A stretch of 38,470 nt of DNA from Oscillospiraceae bacterium (lineage in GTDB: Bacteria > Bacillota > Clostridia > Oscillospirales > Oscillospiraceae), in the NCBI GenBank assembly GCA_017518225.1, contig JAFWVV010000013.1, positions 1 to 38,470 of the forward strand. The letters are read 5' to 3'. Below the pieces are notes generated by a model. It had not been told where the DNA came from. It did not search any database and saw only the letters and a program-made list of their open reading frames with translations. A program made the translations under genes and the position numbers. This document shows, one piece after another, positions 15,002-24,689 of the stretch; position 1 is the first letter of the stretch; each line of letters opens with the position of its first letter.

Positions 15002-15262
15002 TTACCCCTTCGTTTCCTCTTTCATTTTTCTTTCCCGCAGGATCTTTTTCAGCCGCTTGACACCGGTGTAGACGTACACCAGCCCGGCGGCCACAAGGAT
15101 CGCGGCATAAGCGCGCATCAGTCCCGTGGGCAGCGAAAAGCCGAGCAGTGAACAGAAGCTTTGCACCATCACGATCACACCAAACACGAGTCCGCTAATG
15201 CCCCAAAGGCGATCCGTCCGGGTCTGTTCGATCTGCTGATTCTGTTGATTTTTCTCGTTCAT
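15002..15262 (-). CDS. Small two-TM membrane protein
   Basis: 86 residues from the ATG at 15262, chosen because AGGGGACAGG lies just upstream; the frame is open for 22 more codons but without a site. A polar Gln/Asn-rich N-terminus (MNEKNQQNQQIEQTRTD) precedes two hydrophobic helices (about 19-41 and 48-68) and a basic C-terminal tail (KRLKKILRERKMKEETK). The basic tail suggests both ends are cytoplasmic. I do not recognise the family. It lies between the DUF951 and TVP38-like genes on the same strand. Confidence 0.7.
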   Translation of the reverse strand: MNEKNQQNQQIEQTRTDRLWGISGLVFGVIVMVQSFCSLLGFSLPTGLMRAYAAILVAAGLVYVYTGVKRLKKILRERKMKEETKG

Positions 15263-15287
15263 ATCCTGTCCCCTTATCAATATGTAT

Positions 15288-15473
15288 TCATTCGCCCGCG
15301 CGCCGCACTTGCCGGACGGCCTTTTCAAATTTGGCGCGCGGGCCCATCACCTCATGTCCGCAGCCGAGACAGCGCAGCTTGAAGTCCGCGCCGACGCGCA
15401 GCACCAGCCAGTCGCGGCTGCCGCAGGGGTGCGGTTTTTTCATTGTCAAAACATCATTGACCTGAATATCCAT
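15288..15473 (-). CDS. DUF951 family protein
   Basis: 61 residues, the normal size of DUF951. It starts MDIQVNDVLTMKKPHPCGS and continues WLVLRVGADFKLRCLGCGHE, with Cys in PCGS and the CLGCGH pair that probably bind zinc. This pattern (K-K-x-H-P-C-G then R-x-G-x-D-x-x-x-x-C-x-G-C) is highly conserved in Firmicutes. Function is unknown; a nucleic-acid role is often supposed. It follows rarA by 19 bases on the same strand. Confidence 0.88.
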   Translation of the reverse strand: MDIQVNDVLTMKKPHPCGSRDWLVLRVGADFKLRCLGCGHEVMGPRAKFEKAVRQVRRAGE

Positions 15474-15492
15474 GCCGATCCTCAATTCCGAA

Positions 15493-16740
15493 CTATTTCT
15501 TAATCCCGTCCCAATAGGCCTTCGCGGCCTGCTCGGTCTTGTTGTCGCCGTATTCGTAATAGCGGGCGTGTTTGATCTCGTCCGGCAGATACTGCTGCTT
15601 GACCCAGTGACCGGGGAAATTGTGCGGGTAAAGATAGCCCTGCTCGCGCTCAAAGCCTGTGCCGTCGGCATGGACGTTTTGCAGCTCGCGCGGAAAGCCG
15701 CCGCTGTGTCCGGCGCGCACGTCCGCGATCGCGCGGTCGATCGCCATGACGACGCTGTTGGACTTCGGTGCGGTAGCGAGCAGGATGCAGGCCTCCGCCA
15801 GCGGCAGCCGCGCCTCGGGCAGACCGAGCTGCAGCGCGCTGTCCACGCAGGCCTTGACGATGGGCACAGCCTGGGGGTAGGCAAGCCCGATGTCCTCGCT
15901 GGCGGAGCACAGGATGCGCCGGCAGGCGCCGATCAGATCGCCCGCCTCCAGAAGCCGCGCCAGATAGTGCAGCGCCGCGTCGGGATCCGAGCCGCGCAGC
16001 GACTTCATCAGCGCCGAGAGCGTGTCGAAGTGCTCGTCGCCGTCGCGGTCATAGCGCATGGCGCTGCGCTGGGTGATCGCTTTGGCGTCGTCGAGGGTGA
16101 TCACGTCGCCCGCCGCGGCGGAAAACAGCAGCTCCAGCGCATTCATCGCCTTGCGCACGTCCCCGCCGCAGGCGGAGGCGATATGGCGCAGCACGCCGTC
16201 CTCGAGCGTCAGCGGCGTTTCCCGGCGGGCGTTGAGAATGTCCACCGCCCGCGCTGCGGCGCGCTCCACGTCGCGCGCGTGCAGCGCTTTGAATTCAAAC
16301 ACCGTCGAGCGGCTCAAGACCGCGTTGAACACGCAGAAATACGGGTTTTCCGTGGTCGAGGCGATCAGCGTGATGCGCCCGTCCTCGATAAACTCCAAAA
16401 GGCTCTGCTGCTGCTTTTTGTTGAAGTACTGGATCTCATCGAGATACAGCAGCACGCCGCCGGGCGTGAGCATGGTGTCGAGCTCGGCGATGATCTGCTT
16501 GATATCCGCAATGCCTGCGGTCGTGGCGTTTAATTTGCGCAAGCTGCGATTGGTACGCTCGGCGAGAATGCGGGCGACGGTGGTTTTGCCGGTACCCGAG
16601 GGGCCGTAAAAGATCATGTTCGGAATCTGTCCGCTCTCGGCGATGCGGCGCAGCATGCCGTTTTCGCCCAGAATATGCTGCTGCCCCACGACCTCGTCGA
16701 GGCTGCGCGGGCGTATTTCGTCTGCCAAAGGCTTATACAT
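15493..16740 (-). CDS. rarA: RarA/MgsA replication-associated AAA+ ATPase
   Basis: 415 residues, typical for RarA. Walker A GPSGTGKTT (46-54), Walker B VLLYLDEIQYF (96-106; most relatives read DEIHRF), sensor-1 region TLIASTTENPYF, arginine-finger region FNAVLSRSTVFEF. The C-terminal tetramer domain has ASEDIGLAYPQA and YLYPHNFPGHWVKQQYLP, which are diagnostic. It acts at stalled replication forks and binds SSB. It heads the minus-strand group 16740-14280. Confidence 0.95.
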   Translation of the reverse strand: MYKPLADEIRPRSLDEVVGQQHILGENGMLRRIAESGQIPNMIFYGPSGTGKTTVARILAERTNRSLRKLNATTAGIADIKQIIAELDTMLTPGGVLLYLDEIQYFNKKQQQSLLEFIEDGRITLIASTTENPYFCVFNAVLSRSTVFEFKALHARDVERAAARAVDILNARRETPLTLEDGVLRHIASACGGDVRKAMNALELLFSAAAGDVITLDDAKAITQRSAMRYDRDGDEHFDTLSALMKSLRGSDPDAALHYLARLLEAGDLIGACRRILCSASEDIGLAYPQAVPIVKACVDSALQLGLPEARLPLAEACILLATAPKSNSVVMAIDRAIADVRAGHSGGFPRELQNVHADGTGFEREQGYLYPHNFPGHWVKQQYLPDEIKHARYYEYGDNKTEQAAKAYWDGIKK

Positions 16741-16916
16741 GGCGATCTCTCCATCCGGCCGGGCGTATTTTCATCGCGCGGCGGTTTTTTGTTTATCCAT
16801 ATTGTATCACCCGTGCGCCGCGCTGGCAAGAGGGACAGGGCGCGGCGCGGTATTCGGGAAACGAAAAAATAAGATATGAAGATGGGCGAAGACGAGATTT
16901 TTATCTGTCTTTTTTG

Positions 16917-16945
16917 TTGACCGCACGGCGCTTTGGTGGTAAAAT
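16917..16945 (+). promoter_or_regulatory. Sigma-A promoter of the methyltransferase gene
   Basis: TTGACC (16917-16922), 17-base spacer, TAAAAT (16940-16945), 37 bases before the ATG. Confidence 0.65.
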
Positions 16946-16982
16946 ATCATGAATTATTATCTATAAACGCGAGGATCGATCG

Positions 16983-17843
16983 ATGTTTCTTGCCGATCAA
17001 TGGAAAGACTATGAGCTGCTGGACTGCTCACGCGGGGAAAAGCTGGAGCGCTGGGGAGACTACTATCTGGTGCGCCCCGACCCGCAGGTGATCTGGGATA
17101 CGCCCAGGACGGATCGCCACTGGAACGCGCGCGACGCGCGCTATCAGCGCAGCGAGACAGGCGGCGGCAGCTGGGATAAGAAAAAACTGCCCGAGAGCTG
17201 GCGCATCCGCTACGGCGAGCTGTGCTTTCAGGTCAAGCCCATGAACTTCAAGCACACGGGGCTGTTTCCGGAGCAGGCTGCCAACTGGGATTGGGCGATG
17301 GCAAAGATCCGCGCCGCCAGGCGGCCGATTCGGGTCTTGAACCTCTTCGGCTACACGGGCGCGGCGACGGTCGCCTGCGCCAAGGCGGGCGCGGAGGTCT
17401 GCCATGTGGACGCGGCCAAGGGCATGGTGGCCTGGGGCAAGGAGAACGCTGCGCTCTCCGGGCTGGCCGAGGCGCCGATCCGCTGGATCGTGGACGACTG
17501 CGGCAAGTTTGTTGAGAGGGAAATCCGCCGCGGCAAGCGCTATGACGCGATCATCATGGATCCGCCCTCCTACGGGCGCGGCCCGGGCGGCGAGATTTGG
17601 AAGCTGGAGACAAATCTCTGGCCCTTTGTGAGCCTCTGCGCCGGCGTTTTGAGCGAGGATCCGCTTTTTGTCATCATCAATTCCTACACCACGGGGCTGG
17701 CAGCCTCGGTGCTCAGCTATGTGAGCGAGAGCATCTTCACAAGGCGCTTCGGCGGACATTCCGACAGTCAGGAGCTCGGCCTGCCCGTGAGCGGCAACGG
17801 CCTGATCCTCCCCTGCGGCGCTACATGCCGCTGGGAAAGATGA
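16983..17843 (+). CDS. SAM-dependent methyltransferase, RlmI/COG1092-like
   Basis: 286 residues. Motif I is LNLFGYTGAATVACAKAGA (from about 119), with the acidic residue in CHVDAAKG. Motif IV is MDPPSYGRG (192-200), the DPP[SF]Y type used by rRNA cytosine methyltransferases of the RlmI/RlmK group. It lacks the N-terminal PUA domain of RlmI, having instead about 100 residues of its own (DYYLVRPDPQVIW). Probable substrate: rRNA. The stop codon TGA is built into the first unit of the repeat at 17839. Confidence 0.88.
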   Translation: MFLADQWKDYELLDCSRGEKLERWGDYYLVRPDPQVIWDTPRTDRHWNARDARYQRSETGGGSWDKKKLPESWRIRYGELCFQVKPMNFKHTGLFPEQAANWDWAMAKIRAARRPIRVLNLFGYTGAATVACAKAGAEVCHVDAAKGMVAWGKENAALSGLAEAPIRWIVDDCGKFVEREIRRGKRYDAIIMDPPSYGRGPGGEIWKLETNLWPFVSLCAGVLSEDPLFVIINSYTTGLAASVLSYVSESIFTRRFGGHSDSQELGLPVSGNGLILPCGATCRWER

Positions 17844-18097
17844 TCTCCGCCGCCGGGGGCGGAAGAAGGAGATCATCTTTCTCCGCAGCCGCGCCGCGAA
17901 CAACCCGAAGCGTTCAAGCGAGGGGCGAGAGCGGCCAACGCGGCAAGGTGGCAAAACGATGATCTCCGCCTGGGGCGGAAGAAGGAGATCATCTTTCTCC
18001 GCAGCCGCGCCGCGAACAACCCGAAGCGTTCAAGCGAGGGGCGAGAGCGGCCAACGCGGCAAGGTGGCAAAACGATGATCTCCGCCTGGGGCGGAAG
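17839..18097. repeat. Tandem 116-bp repeat, 2.2 copies, each with a hairpin
   Basis: Units start at 17839, 17958 and 18074 (GATGATCTCCGCC). The first is 119 bases because of three extra bases near its start, the second 116 and the third is cut after 24 bases. Each full unit begins with GATGATCTCC, inverted 20 or so bases later as GGAGATCATC, followed by TTTCT, so each carries a terminator-like hairpin. A period of 116 is not a multiple of three, so the repeat is not conserved as protein. The region separates the methyltransferase from the ecf operon. Confidence 0.85.
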
Positions 18098-18124
18098 TAG
18101 TTTTTAGATTTTAGAAGGAATCTT

Positions 18125-18970
18125 ATGACAGTGATTCAATTTGAACAAGTGCATTTCACCTATCCGGGCGAGCCGCGCGAGAGCCTTGCGGGCGTGGATC
18201 TTTCCATCGAGAGCGGCAGCTTCGTCGCGGTGCTCGGACACAACGGCTCCGGCAAGTCGACGCTGGCCAAGCACATGAACGCGATTTTGACGCCGACGGA
18301 GGGCCGCGTGCTGGTGCACGGCATCGATACCGCCGACGCCGACCGCCTGCTTGAGGTGCGCCGCAAGGTCGGCATGGTGTTTCAAAACCCGGACAACCAG
18401 ATCGTCGCCAACGTCGTCGAGGACGACGTGGCCTTTGCGCCGGAAAACCTCGGCGTGCCGCCGGAGGAGATCCGCCGGCGTGTGGACGAGGCACTGCGGC
18501 AGGTGGAGATGTACGAATTTCGCCAGCATGCGCCGCATCTGCTCTCCGGCGGACAAAAGCAGCGTGTGGCGATCGCGGGGGTGATCGCCATGCAGCCGGA
18601 GATCATCGTGCTCGACGAGCCGACCGCCATGCTCGACCCGCAGGGGCGGCGCGAGGTCATTGACACCATCCGGCGGCTCTGCCGCGAAAAGGGCATGACC
18701 GTCGTGCTCATCACCCACCACATGGACGAGTGCGTCGGCGCCGACCGTCTGGTCGTCATGTCCGAGGGGCGCGTCGTGGCCGACGGCAGCCCTGCCGCGG
18801 TCTTTTCCGAGGTGGAGCTGATGGAGCGCGAGGGCTTGAGCGTGCCGGAGACGACCCGCCTGCTCTACGATCTGCGTGCGGCGGGTCTGGATCTGCCGCT
18901 GGACGCCCTCGAAACCAACGCGTGTGCCGAAGTCATTGCCGCGCACATCCAATCTGTTTGCGGAGAATAA
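18125..18970 (+). CDS. ecfA1: ECF transporter ATPase EcfA1
   Basis: 281 residues. Walker [10 protein letters not shown] (38-46), Q-loop FQNPDNQIV, signature [14 protein letters not shown] (from 140), Walker [17 protein letters not shown]-loop ITHHMDE. The FQNPDNQ pattern and order ecfA1-ecfA2-ecfT-truA are characteristic. With EcfA2 and EcfT it forms the shared energizing module that drives vitamin uptake by exchangeable S components; FolT at 36873 is one candidate partner. AAGGAATC precedes the ATG. It is the first gene of the operon. Confidence 0.96.
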   Translation: MTVIQFEQVHFTYPGEPRESLAGVDLSIESGSFVAVLGHNGSGKSTLAKHMNAILTPTEGRVLVHGIDTADADRLLEVRRKVGMVFQNPDNQIVANVVEDDVAFAPENLGVPPEEIRRRVDEALRQVEMYEFRQHAPHLLSGGQKQRVAIAGVIAMQPEIIVLDEPTAMLDPQGRREVIDTIRRLCREKGMTVVLITHHMDECVGADRLVVMSEGRVVADGSPAAVFSEVELMEREGLSVPETTRLLYDLRAAGLDLPLDALETNACAEVIAAHIQSVCGE

Positions 18971-18977
18971 GAAAGTT

Positions 18978-19838
18978 ATGCCGGAACTTCGTGTGGAGGC
19001 TCTGACGCATGTCTACAGCGCAGGGACCCCCTTTGAAAAAACTGCAATTGAAAATATCAGCTTGACGATCCCACAGGGGCAGATGGTGGGTGTTCTGGGG
19101 CATACCGGCTCCGGAAAATCCACCTTCATCCAGCATCTTAACGCCCTGCTGCGCCCCAGCTCTGGCGCGGTCTACTACGACGGAAAGGACGTCAACGCCA
19201 CGAAACACAGCCGCCGGGAGGTCAAGGCGCAGGTGGGGCTGGTATTCCAGTACCCCGAGTACCAGCTGTTTGAAGAGACGGTTTTTCGCGATATCGCCTT
19301 TGGCCCAAAGAACCAGGGGCTGGACGGCAGCGCGCTTGAAGCGCGCGTGCGCGAGGCGGCGGCCTTTGTCGGCGTGGACGAGACGCTTTTTGAGCGTTCT
19401 CCGCTGGAACTGTCCGGCGGGCAAAAGCGCCGCGTGGCAATCGCGGGCGTGATCGCAATGCGTCCGGGCGTGCTGGTCTTGGACGAGCCGACCGCCGGGC
19501 TGGATCCTGCGGGCTGCCGCCAGATTCTTGACAATATCCAAAGCTACCGGGAAAAGACCGGATCGACCGTGATCCTCGTCAGCCACAACATGGACGACGC
19601 GGCGCGCATGTGCGAGCGCCTGATCGTCTTTGACCACGGGCATATCGCCATGGACGGCACGCCCGAGGAGGTCTTTGCCCGCCCTGAGGAGATGAGCGCC
19701 ATTTCCCTCAGCGTTCCCCACGCCGCCGCGCTTGCCATGGCGCTGCGTAGAAAGGGCGTGCCGTTGCCCGGCGCGATCTATACCCACGAGCAGCTGCTGG
19801 ACGCTCTGCTGCGCATCGAGGGGGTGGGCGCATGCTGA
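18978..19838 (+). CDS. ecfA2: ECF transporter ATPase EcfA2
   Basis: 286 residues from the ATG at 18978 (MPELRVEALTHVYSAGTPFE); the frame extends upstream into ecfA1, but this start has the GGAG at 18962 and matches the family's N-terminus. Walker A GHTGSGKST (41-49), Q-loop FQYPEYQLFEETV (the EcfA2-type YPEYQLF), signature LSGGQKRRVAIAGV, Walker B VLVLDEPTAGLDP. It pairs with EcfA1 as a heterodimer. The gene overlaps ecfT by 7 bases. Confidence 0.95.
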   Translation: MPELRVEALTHVYSAGTPFEKTAIENISLTIPQGQMVGVLGHTGSGKSTFIQHLNALLRPSSGAVYYDGKDVNATKHSRREVKAQVGLVFQYPEYQLFEETVFRDIAFGPKNQGLDGSALEARVREAAAFVGVDETLFERSPLELSGGQKRRVAIAGVIAMRPGVLVLDEPTAGLDPAGCRQILDNIQSYREKTGSTVILVSHNMDDAARMCERLIVFDHGHIAMDGTPEEVFARPEEMSAISLSVPHAAALAMALRRKGVPLPGAIYTHEQLLDALLRIEGVGAC

Positions 19839-20629
19839 AGGACGTTACCCTCGGCCAGTACTTCCCCGGCGATACCGTGGTGCACCGGCTGGATCCGCGC
19901 ACAAAGATCGTGCTGCTCGTCGTTTATATCGTGGCGCTGTTTCAGGCCTCCGGCTGGTGGAGCTACGCGCTGCTGCTTGCGGCGACGGCGGCGGTGATGC
20001 TGCTGGGGCATATCCGCGCGAAAAACATCTTTAAAGGGCTCAAGCCCATGCTGTTCATCATCGTGTTCACCGCGCTGCTGAATATGTTCTATACCCCGGG
20101 CCGCCCCGTCGTGGAGGGCTGGATCATCACCTGGGAGGGCATCGAGCGCTCGGTGCAGATGATTCTGCGCATCGTGCTTCTGATTGCCGGCACCTTCCTG
20201 CTGACCTATACCACCAGCCCCATCGCGCTGACGGACGGGCTGGAAAGGCTGATGAGCCCGCTCAAACGAATCGGTGTGCCCGTGCACGAGATGACGCTGA
20301 TGATGAGCATGGCGCTGCGCTTTATCCCGACCTTGATCGAGGAAACCGACAAGATCATGTCCGCCCAGCGCTCGCGCGGCGCGGACTTTGAGACGGGCAA
20401 TCTCATCCGTCGCGCCAAGGCGCTGCTGCCGATTTTGGTGCCGCTGTTCGTGTCGGCTTTCCGCCGCGCGGACGAGCTGGCCGTGGCGATGGAGAGCCGC
20501 TGCTATCACGGCGGCGAGGGGAGAACGCGCATGAAGCAGATGAAGCTGCAGAGCATCGACGCCTTCGCCTTTGCGCTCGGCGTGCTGTTTCTGGCGGCGA
20601 TCATCGTGATGAGGCGGTTCCACCTATGA
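19832..20629 (+). CDS. ecfT: ECF transporter transmembrane component EcfT
   Basis: 265 residues. N-terminal GQYFPGDTVVHRLDPRTK is the classic EcfT opening. Several membrane helices and two Ala/Ser-Arg-Gly-type coupling motifs (AQRSRGADF and AMESRCYHGGEGRT) are visible; these dock into the EcfA1 and EcfA2 grooves. The second motif reads SRC rather than the usual ARG/SRG. It lies in the membrane and connects the ATPases with an S component. It overlaps ecfA2 by 7 bases and truA by 4, so translation is coupled. Confidence 0.95.
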   Translation: MLKDVTLGQYFPGDTVVHRLDPRTKIVLLVVYIVALFQASGWWSYALLLAATAAVMLLGHIRAKNIFKGLKPMLFIIVFTALLNMFYTPGRPVVEGWIITWEGIERSVQMILRIVLLIAGTFLLTYTTSPIALTDGLERLMSPLKRIGVPVHEMTLMMSMALRFIPTLIEETDKIMSAQRSRGADFETGNLIRRAKALLPILVPLFVSAFRRADELAVAMESRCYHGGEGRTRMKQMKLQSIDAFAFALGVLFLAAIIVMRRFHL

Positions 20630-21390
20630 AAAACATCGCTTTACGCCTGAGCTATGACGGCAGCCGCTATCATGGCTGGCAGGTACAGAAAACCGAGATC
20701 AGCGTGGCGCAGACCCTGGAGGACGCCTTGACGAAGATCTGCGGCCACCCGGTCAAGACCGTGGGCTGCGGGCGCACGGATGCGGGCGTGCACGCCCTGC
20801 GCTACTGCGCCAACTTCCGCACGGACTGTACGATCCCGGTCGAGCGCATCCCTCTTGCGGTCAACGCGCAGCTGCCGGCGGATATCGCTGTGATCGACGC
20901 GGTTGAAGCGCCGGAGGACTTTAACGCCATCGGCTCGTGCATAAAAAAGGAATATATCTATAAAATACTCAATAGAAATATCCGCGACCCTTTTTTGGAA
21001 AAGCGGGTCTGCTTTTACCCGCAGCGTCTGGATATCGAGCGCATGCAGCGCGCCGCGCGCGCTTTTGAAGGGCGGCACGATTTTCGCGCCGTGCGCAGCC
21101 TCGGCACCGAGACGAAGACCACGGTGCGCACCGTCCACTGGTGCCGGGCCGAACGCGAGGGCGACCTGATCACAATCGCGATCTGCGCGGACGGCTTTCT
21201 GTATAACATGTGCCGCGCCATGGTGGGCACGATGGTCTATGCCTCCTATGGCAAATTGGAGCCGGAGGAAATCCCCGCGCTGCTGGAGACCGGAGACCGG
21301 CGGCTGACCGGGCCGACCATGCCGCCCCAGGGCCTGTACCTCAATCAACTATGGTATAATGGCGCGGTGGGGGAAATGATGGAAAAATAA
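20626..21390 (+). CDS. truA: tRNA pseudouridine(38-40) synthase TruA
   Basis: 254 residues. Starts MKNIALRLSYDGSRYHGWQ; catalytic GCGRTDAGVHA with D52; later KKEYIYKIL and GDGFLY-type FLYNMCRAMVG. TruA modifies U38-40 in the anticodon arm of many tRNAs. The ATG overlaps the ecfT stop (ATGA). Its place after ecfT is conserved in Firmicutes. Confidence 0.97.
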   Translation: MKNIALRLSYDGSRYHGWQVQKTEISVAQTLEDALTKICGHPVKTVGCGRTDAGVHALRYCANFRTDCTIPVERIPLAVNAQLPADIAVIDAVEAPEDFNAIGSCIKKEYIYKILNRNIRDPFLEKRVCFYPQRLDIERMQRAARAFEGRHDFRAVRSLGTETKTTVRTVHWCRAEREGDLITIAICADGFLYNMCRAMVGTMVYASYGKLEPEEIPALLETGDRRLTGPTMPPQGLYLNQLWYNGAVGEMMEK

Positions 21391-21471
21391 AGCAAAGGTA
21401 GATTTGTTCAAAATTTGCCGATAAGATAGTATTGCGCCGGAGCGCGGCTTCGAAACGGAGGAGATCTACAT

Positions 21472-22191
21472 ATGACACTGGTCATCGACATTGTTTTGCT
21501 GATTATCATCGCCCTGTGTACCTGGGGCGGCTATAAGCGAGGGCTTGTCGGCGGGATTGCCGGCCTGCTTGCGATCGTCATCGCGCTCTTTGGCGGCAGT
21601 CTTTTGTCCGCAACCTACTCGGGCGAGGTGATCCCGGCGCTGCGCCCCTTCGTGGGCGGCGTGATTGATACGCCTGTGACCGAGGGGCAGATCCTTGAAC
21701 GCCTGGGCTATGGCAGCAGCGACAAGTCGCTCAATGACATCCTGGCGGAGGATCCCTCGCTGTGCTATGACTATGCCTATGGCTGCATGGACTTCATGGG
21801 CTTTTCTGCCGACCGCTCGACGGAGCTTGCCAACCGCGCGATCAAGATCTACGAGAGCGGCGAGGCGCAGGATCTGACCGACGCCGTGGTGACGACTCTA
21901 TGCGAGACGATCCCCTATGTGCTGGGACTGCTGCTGGCCTTTTTGATGATTTTGATCGTCCTTGTTGCGATTGCCAACGTCGGCAATCTCTCGTTCCGGC
22001 TGCCGAACATGGAAAATCTGGACGAGATCGGCGGCGCGGTGCTCGGTTTTGCCCGCGGCTTCCTGTACTGTGTGCTGCTGGTGTGGATGCTCAGCTTCTT
22101 CGGCATCCTGATCGGGCGCACGACGCTCGAAAACACCACGCTCGCCCGCTTTTTCCTGTCCTTCGACTTTGTCACCAGAGGATTGCTCTGA
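21472..22191 (+). CDS. CvpA-family membrane protein
   Basis: 239 residues with four likely membrane segments. The N-terminus VIDIVLLIIIALCTWGGYKR followed by GLVGGIAGLLAIV is the CvpA signature. A polar domain (about 50-140) is inserted between the helical hairpins, and the C-terminal part (GGAVLGFARGFLYCVLLVWML) again matches CvpA. The family is linked to colicin V production and envelope homeostasis; the molecular role is unknown. ACGGAGGAG lies before the ATG. Confidence 0.83.
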   Translation: MTLVIDIVLLIIIALCTWGGYKRGLVGGIAGLLAIVIALFGGSLLSATYSGEVIPALRPFVGGVIDTPVTEGQILERLGYGSSDKSLNDILAEDPSLCYDYAYGCMDFMGFSADRSTELANRAIKIYESGEAQDLTDAVVTTLCETIPYVLGLLLAFLMILIVLVAIANVGNLSFRLPNMENLDEIGGAVLGFARGFLYCVLLVWMLSFFGILIGRTTLENTTLARFFLSFDFVTRGLL

Positions 22192-22276
22192 AACCCCGCC
22201 TTCCCCATGGGAAGACACAAAATTTTTCCGGTTCCAAATTCCAAACCCCAAACCCCGAATTTTTATGGAGGTATTT

Positions 22277-24628
22277 ATGCAGCATAGCCTCTGCTCCCGC
22301 TGCGGGAAGAACCCCGCGGTGGTCTTTATCACGAAAATTGAAGCGGGCCAGACCAGAAATGAGGGTCTGTGCCTGAAATGCGCCCGCGAAATGCACATCA
22401 AGCCCGTGGACGATATGATCGAAAAGCTCGGCCTTACCGATGAGGATCTGGAGAGCTTTTCCGGCAATATGATGAACGCGCTCGGCGGCATGGAAGATCT
22501 GATTGCCGGCGCGGAGGGCGAAGAGGGCGAGGACGACGACGGCAAGACCGCCACCTTCCCCTTCCTCAACCGCCTCTTCGGCGGACCCGGGGCGTCGCAA
22601 AACCCGCCCGCCTCCGGCGGTGCGGACAATGCCCGCGGCGACGCGCCGCAGCCTGCGCGCAGCGGAGGAAAAACCAAGTTTCTCGGCAACTACTGCATCG
22701 ATCTTACGGCGCGCGCCCGCGAGGGCAAGCTCGACCGCATGATCGGGCGCGCGGAGGAGCTGGAGCGTGTGATCCAGATCCTCAACCGCCGCCAGAAGAA
22801 CAATCCCTGCCTGATCGGCGAGCCCGGCGTCGGCAAAACCGCCATCGCCGAGGGGCTGGCGCAGCGCATTGCCACGGGCGAGGTGCCGTATAAGCTGCAA
22901 AACAAGCAGGTCTTTCTGCTGGATCTGACCGCGCTTGTCGCAGGCACGCAGTTTCGCGGCCAGTTTGAAAGCCGCATGAAGGGACTCATCGAGGAGATCC
23001 GCAAGCAGGGCAATATCATCCTTGTGATCGACGAGGTGCACACCATCGTCGGCGCCGGCGACGCCGAGGGAAGCATGAACGCCGCCAACATCCTCAAGCC
23101 CGCGCTCTCGCGCGGCGAGATCCAGGTCATCGGCGCCACGACCTTAACCGAGTACCGCAAGCATATCGAGAAGGACTCGGCGCTTGAGCGCCGCTTCCAG
23201 CCCGTGACGGTCAACGAGCCCTCAATCGACGACAGCATTGCGATCATTCGGGGTGTGGCGCGCTATTACGAGGACTATCACGGCGTTGAAATCAGCGACG
23301 AGATGTGCCGACAGGCGGTGCTGATGAGCGAACGCTATATCACAGACCGTTTTCTGCCGGACAAGGCCATCGACCTGATCGACGAGGCCTGCTCGGACGT
23401 CAATTTGAAGGATGCGGGCATCCGGGAAAAGATGCTGGCGCAAAAGGAACTGGACGACATTCGCTTTGAACGCGAGGGCCTGATGAGCGCCGGCGCGCCG
23501 GACGGCGAGCCGCTTTCCAACGAGGAACTCGACCGCCGATATGCCCGCATCGCCAAGCTCCGCAGCCGCGAGATGCAGCTGGAGCAGCGGCTGGAGCAGC
23601 GGCTGGAGGAGCTGAAAGCGGCGGGGAAACCCAAGCTCACGATGGATAATCTCGCGCGGATTATCGAGCTGTGGACGAAAATCCCGGCTTCGAGCATCCG
23701 CGAGGACGAGATGGAGCGTCTGTCAAAGCTCGATGAGCGTCTGAAGACGCATATCGTCGGGCAGGACGAGGCGATTGCGGCGGTGTGCGCCGCCATCAAG
23801 CGCAGCCGCGTCGGTTTGCAGGTCAAGCGCAAGCCCGTCAGCTTTATTTTCGTGGGCGGTACGGGCGTCGGCAAAACCGAGCTCGTCAAGCGCCTCGCCG
23901 CCGATCTTTTCGACAGTCCGGAGAGCCTGATCCGTCTGGATATGTCCGAGTTTATGGAGAAGTTCTCTGTTTCGCGCATCATCGGCTCGCCCCCCGGCTA
24001 CGTCGGCTACGACGAGGCGGGACAGCTGACCGAGAAGATCCGCCGCAAGCCCTACAGCGTCGTGCTCTTCGACGAGATCGAAAAGGCGCATCCGGATGTG
24101 ATGAACATCCTCCTGCAGATTCTCGACGATGGGCGCATCACCGATGCGCAGGGGCGCAGCGTGAATTTTGAAAACACCATCGTCATCATGACGACCAACG
24201 CCGGCAGCAATACCAAGACCGGCAGCGTCGGCTTCGGCTCCTCGCTCAGCGAGATGAGCCGCGAGCGCAGCATGAAGGCGCTGCAGGACTTTCTCCGCCC
24301 GGAGTTTCTCAACCGCGTGGATGAGATCGTCAGCTTCAACCAGCTTACGGAGGAAAACTTCCGCGGCATCGCCGCGCTGATGCTGGGCGAGCTGAAGGAT
24401 TTGCTGGCGGAAAAACAGATGACCCTCGTCTGGGACGAGAGCCTGATCGACCATCTGGTGAAGGAGGCCTATTCCGTCACCTACGGCGCGCGCAAGCTGC
24501 GCCGCACGATCCAGAAGCAGGTCGAGGACGAACTGGCCGCGCGCCTCGTTGCACACCGCGGCGAAAAAGTGCGTGAAATCGTGCTTTCCGCAAAGGACGG
24601 AAAGCTTGAAATCGAGCTGAACGCTTGA
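22277..24628 (+). CDS. ClpE-like Hsp100 unfoldase with N-terminal zinc finger
   Basis: 783 residues from the ATG at 22277 (TGGAGG five bases upstream). The N-terminal zinc finger [12 protein letters not shown]...GLCLKCA has four Cys (6, 9, 32, 35), as in ClpE, not the paired Clp-N repeats of ClpC. An acidic then Pro/Gly-rich linker (about 75-135) follows. AAA1: GEPGVGKT (181-188), VIDEVH (250-255). Middle coiled coil with [13 protein letters not shown] (435-447). AAA2: GGTGVGKT (527-534), [14 protein letters not shown] loop (651-653) should dock ClpP. Cytosolic quality-control unfoldase; no clpP or ctsR is adjacent, and no CtsR box is obvious upstream. Confidence 0.9.
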   Translation: MQHSLCSRCGKNPAVVFITKIEAGQTRNEGLCLKCAREMHIKPVDDMIEKLGLTDEDLESFSGNMMNALGGMEDLIAGAEGEEGEDDDGKTATFPFLNRLFGGPGASQNPPASGGADNARGDAPQPARSGGKTKFLGNYCIDLTARAREGKLDRMIGRAEELERVIQILNRRQKNNPCLIGEPGVGKTAIAEGLAQRIATGEVPYKLQNKQVFLLDLTALVAGTQFRGQFESRMKGLIEEIRKQGNIILVIDEVHTIVGAGDAEGSMNAANILKPALSRGEIQVIGATTLTEYRKHIEKDSALERRFQPVTVNEPSIDDSIAIIRGVARYYEDYHGVEISDEMCRQAVLMSERYITDRFLPDKAIDLIDEACSDVNLKDAGIREKMLAQKELDDIRFEREGLMSAGAPDGEPLSNEELDRRYARIAKLRSREMQLEQRLEQRLEELKAAGKPKLTMDNLARIIELWTKIPASSIREDEMERLSKLDERLKTHIVGQDEAIAAVCAAIKRSRVGLQVKRKPVSFIFVGGTGVGKTELVKRLAADLFDSPESLIRLDMSEFMEKFSVSRIIGSPPGYVGYDEAGQLTEKIRRKPYSVVLFDEIEKAHPDVMNILLQILDDGRITDAQGRSVNFENTIVIMTTNAGSNTKTGSVGFGSSLSEMSRERSMKALQDFLRPEFLNRVDEIVSFNQLTEENFRGIAALMLGELKDLLAEKQMTLVWDESLIDHLVKEAYSVTYGARKLRRTIQKQVEDELAARLVAHRGEKVREIVLSAKDGKLEIELNA

Positions 24629-24635
24629 ACGCATC

Positions 24636-24660
24636 AAAAAGCCCCCGCCGGGGGCTTTTT
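24636..24660. terminator. Terminator after the clpE-like gene
   Basis: AAAAAGCCCCC and GGGGGCTTTTT form an 11-bp stem with a 3-base loop and T-tract. Confidence 0.93.
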
Positions 24661-24689
24661 ACATAAAAACTGAGAGTGAGACGCACAAA

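Noticed and set aside
17873..18070. Minus-strand frame across the tandem repeat
   Set aside because: The peptide simply reflects the repeated DNA; the 116-base period breaks frame between units.
17839..18097. Possible CRISPR array
   Set aside because: Units are over 100 bases and nearly identical throughout, with no variable spacers.
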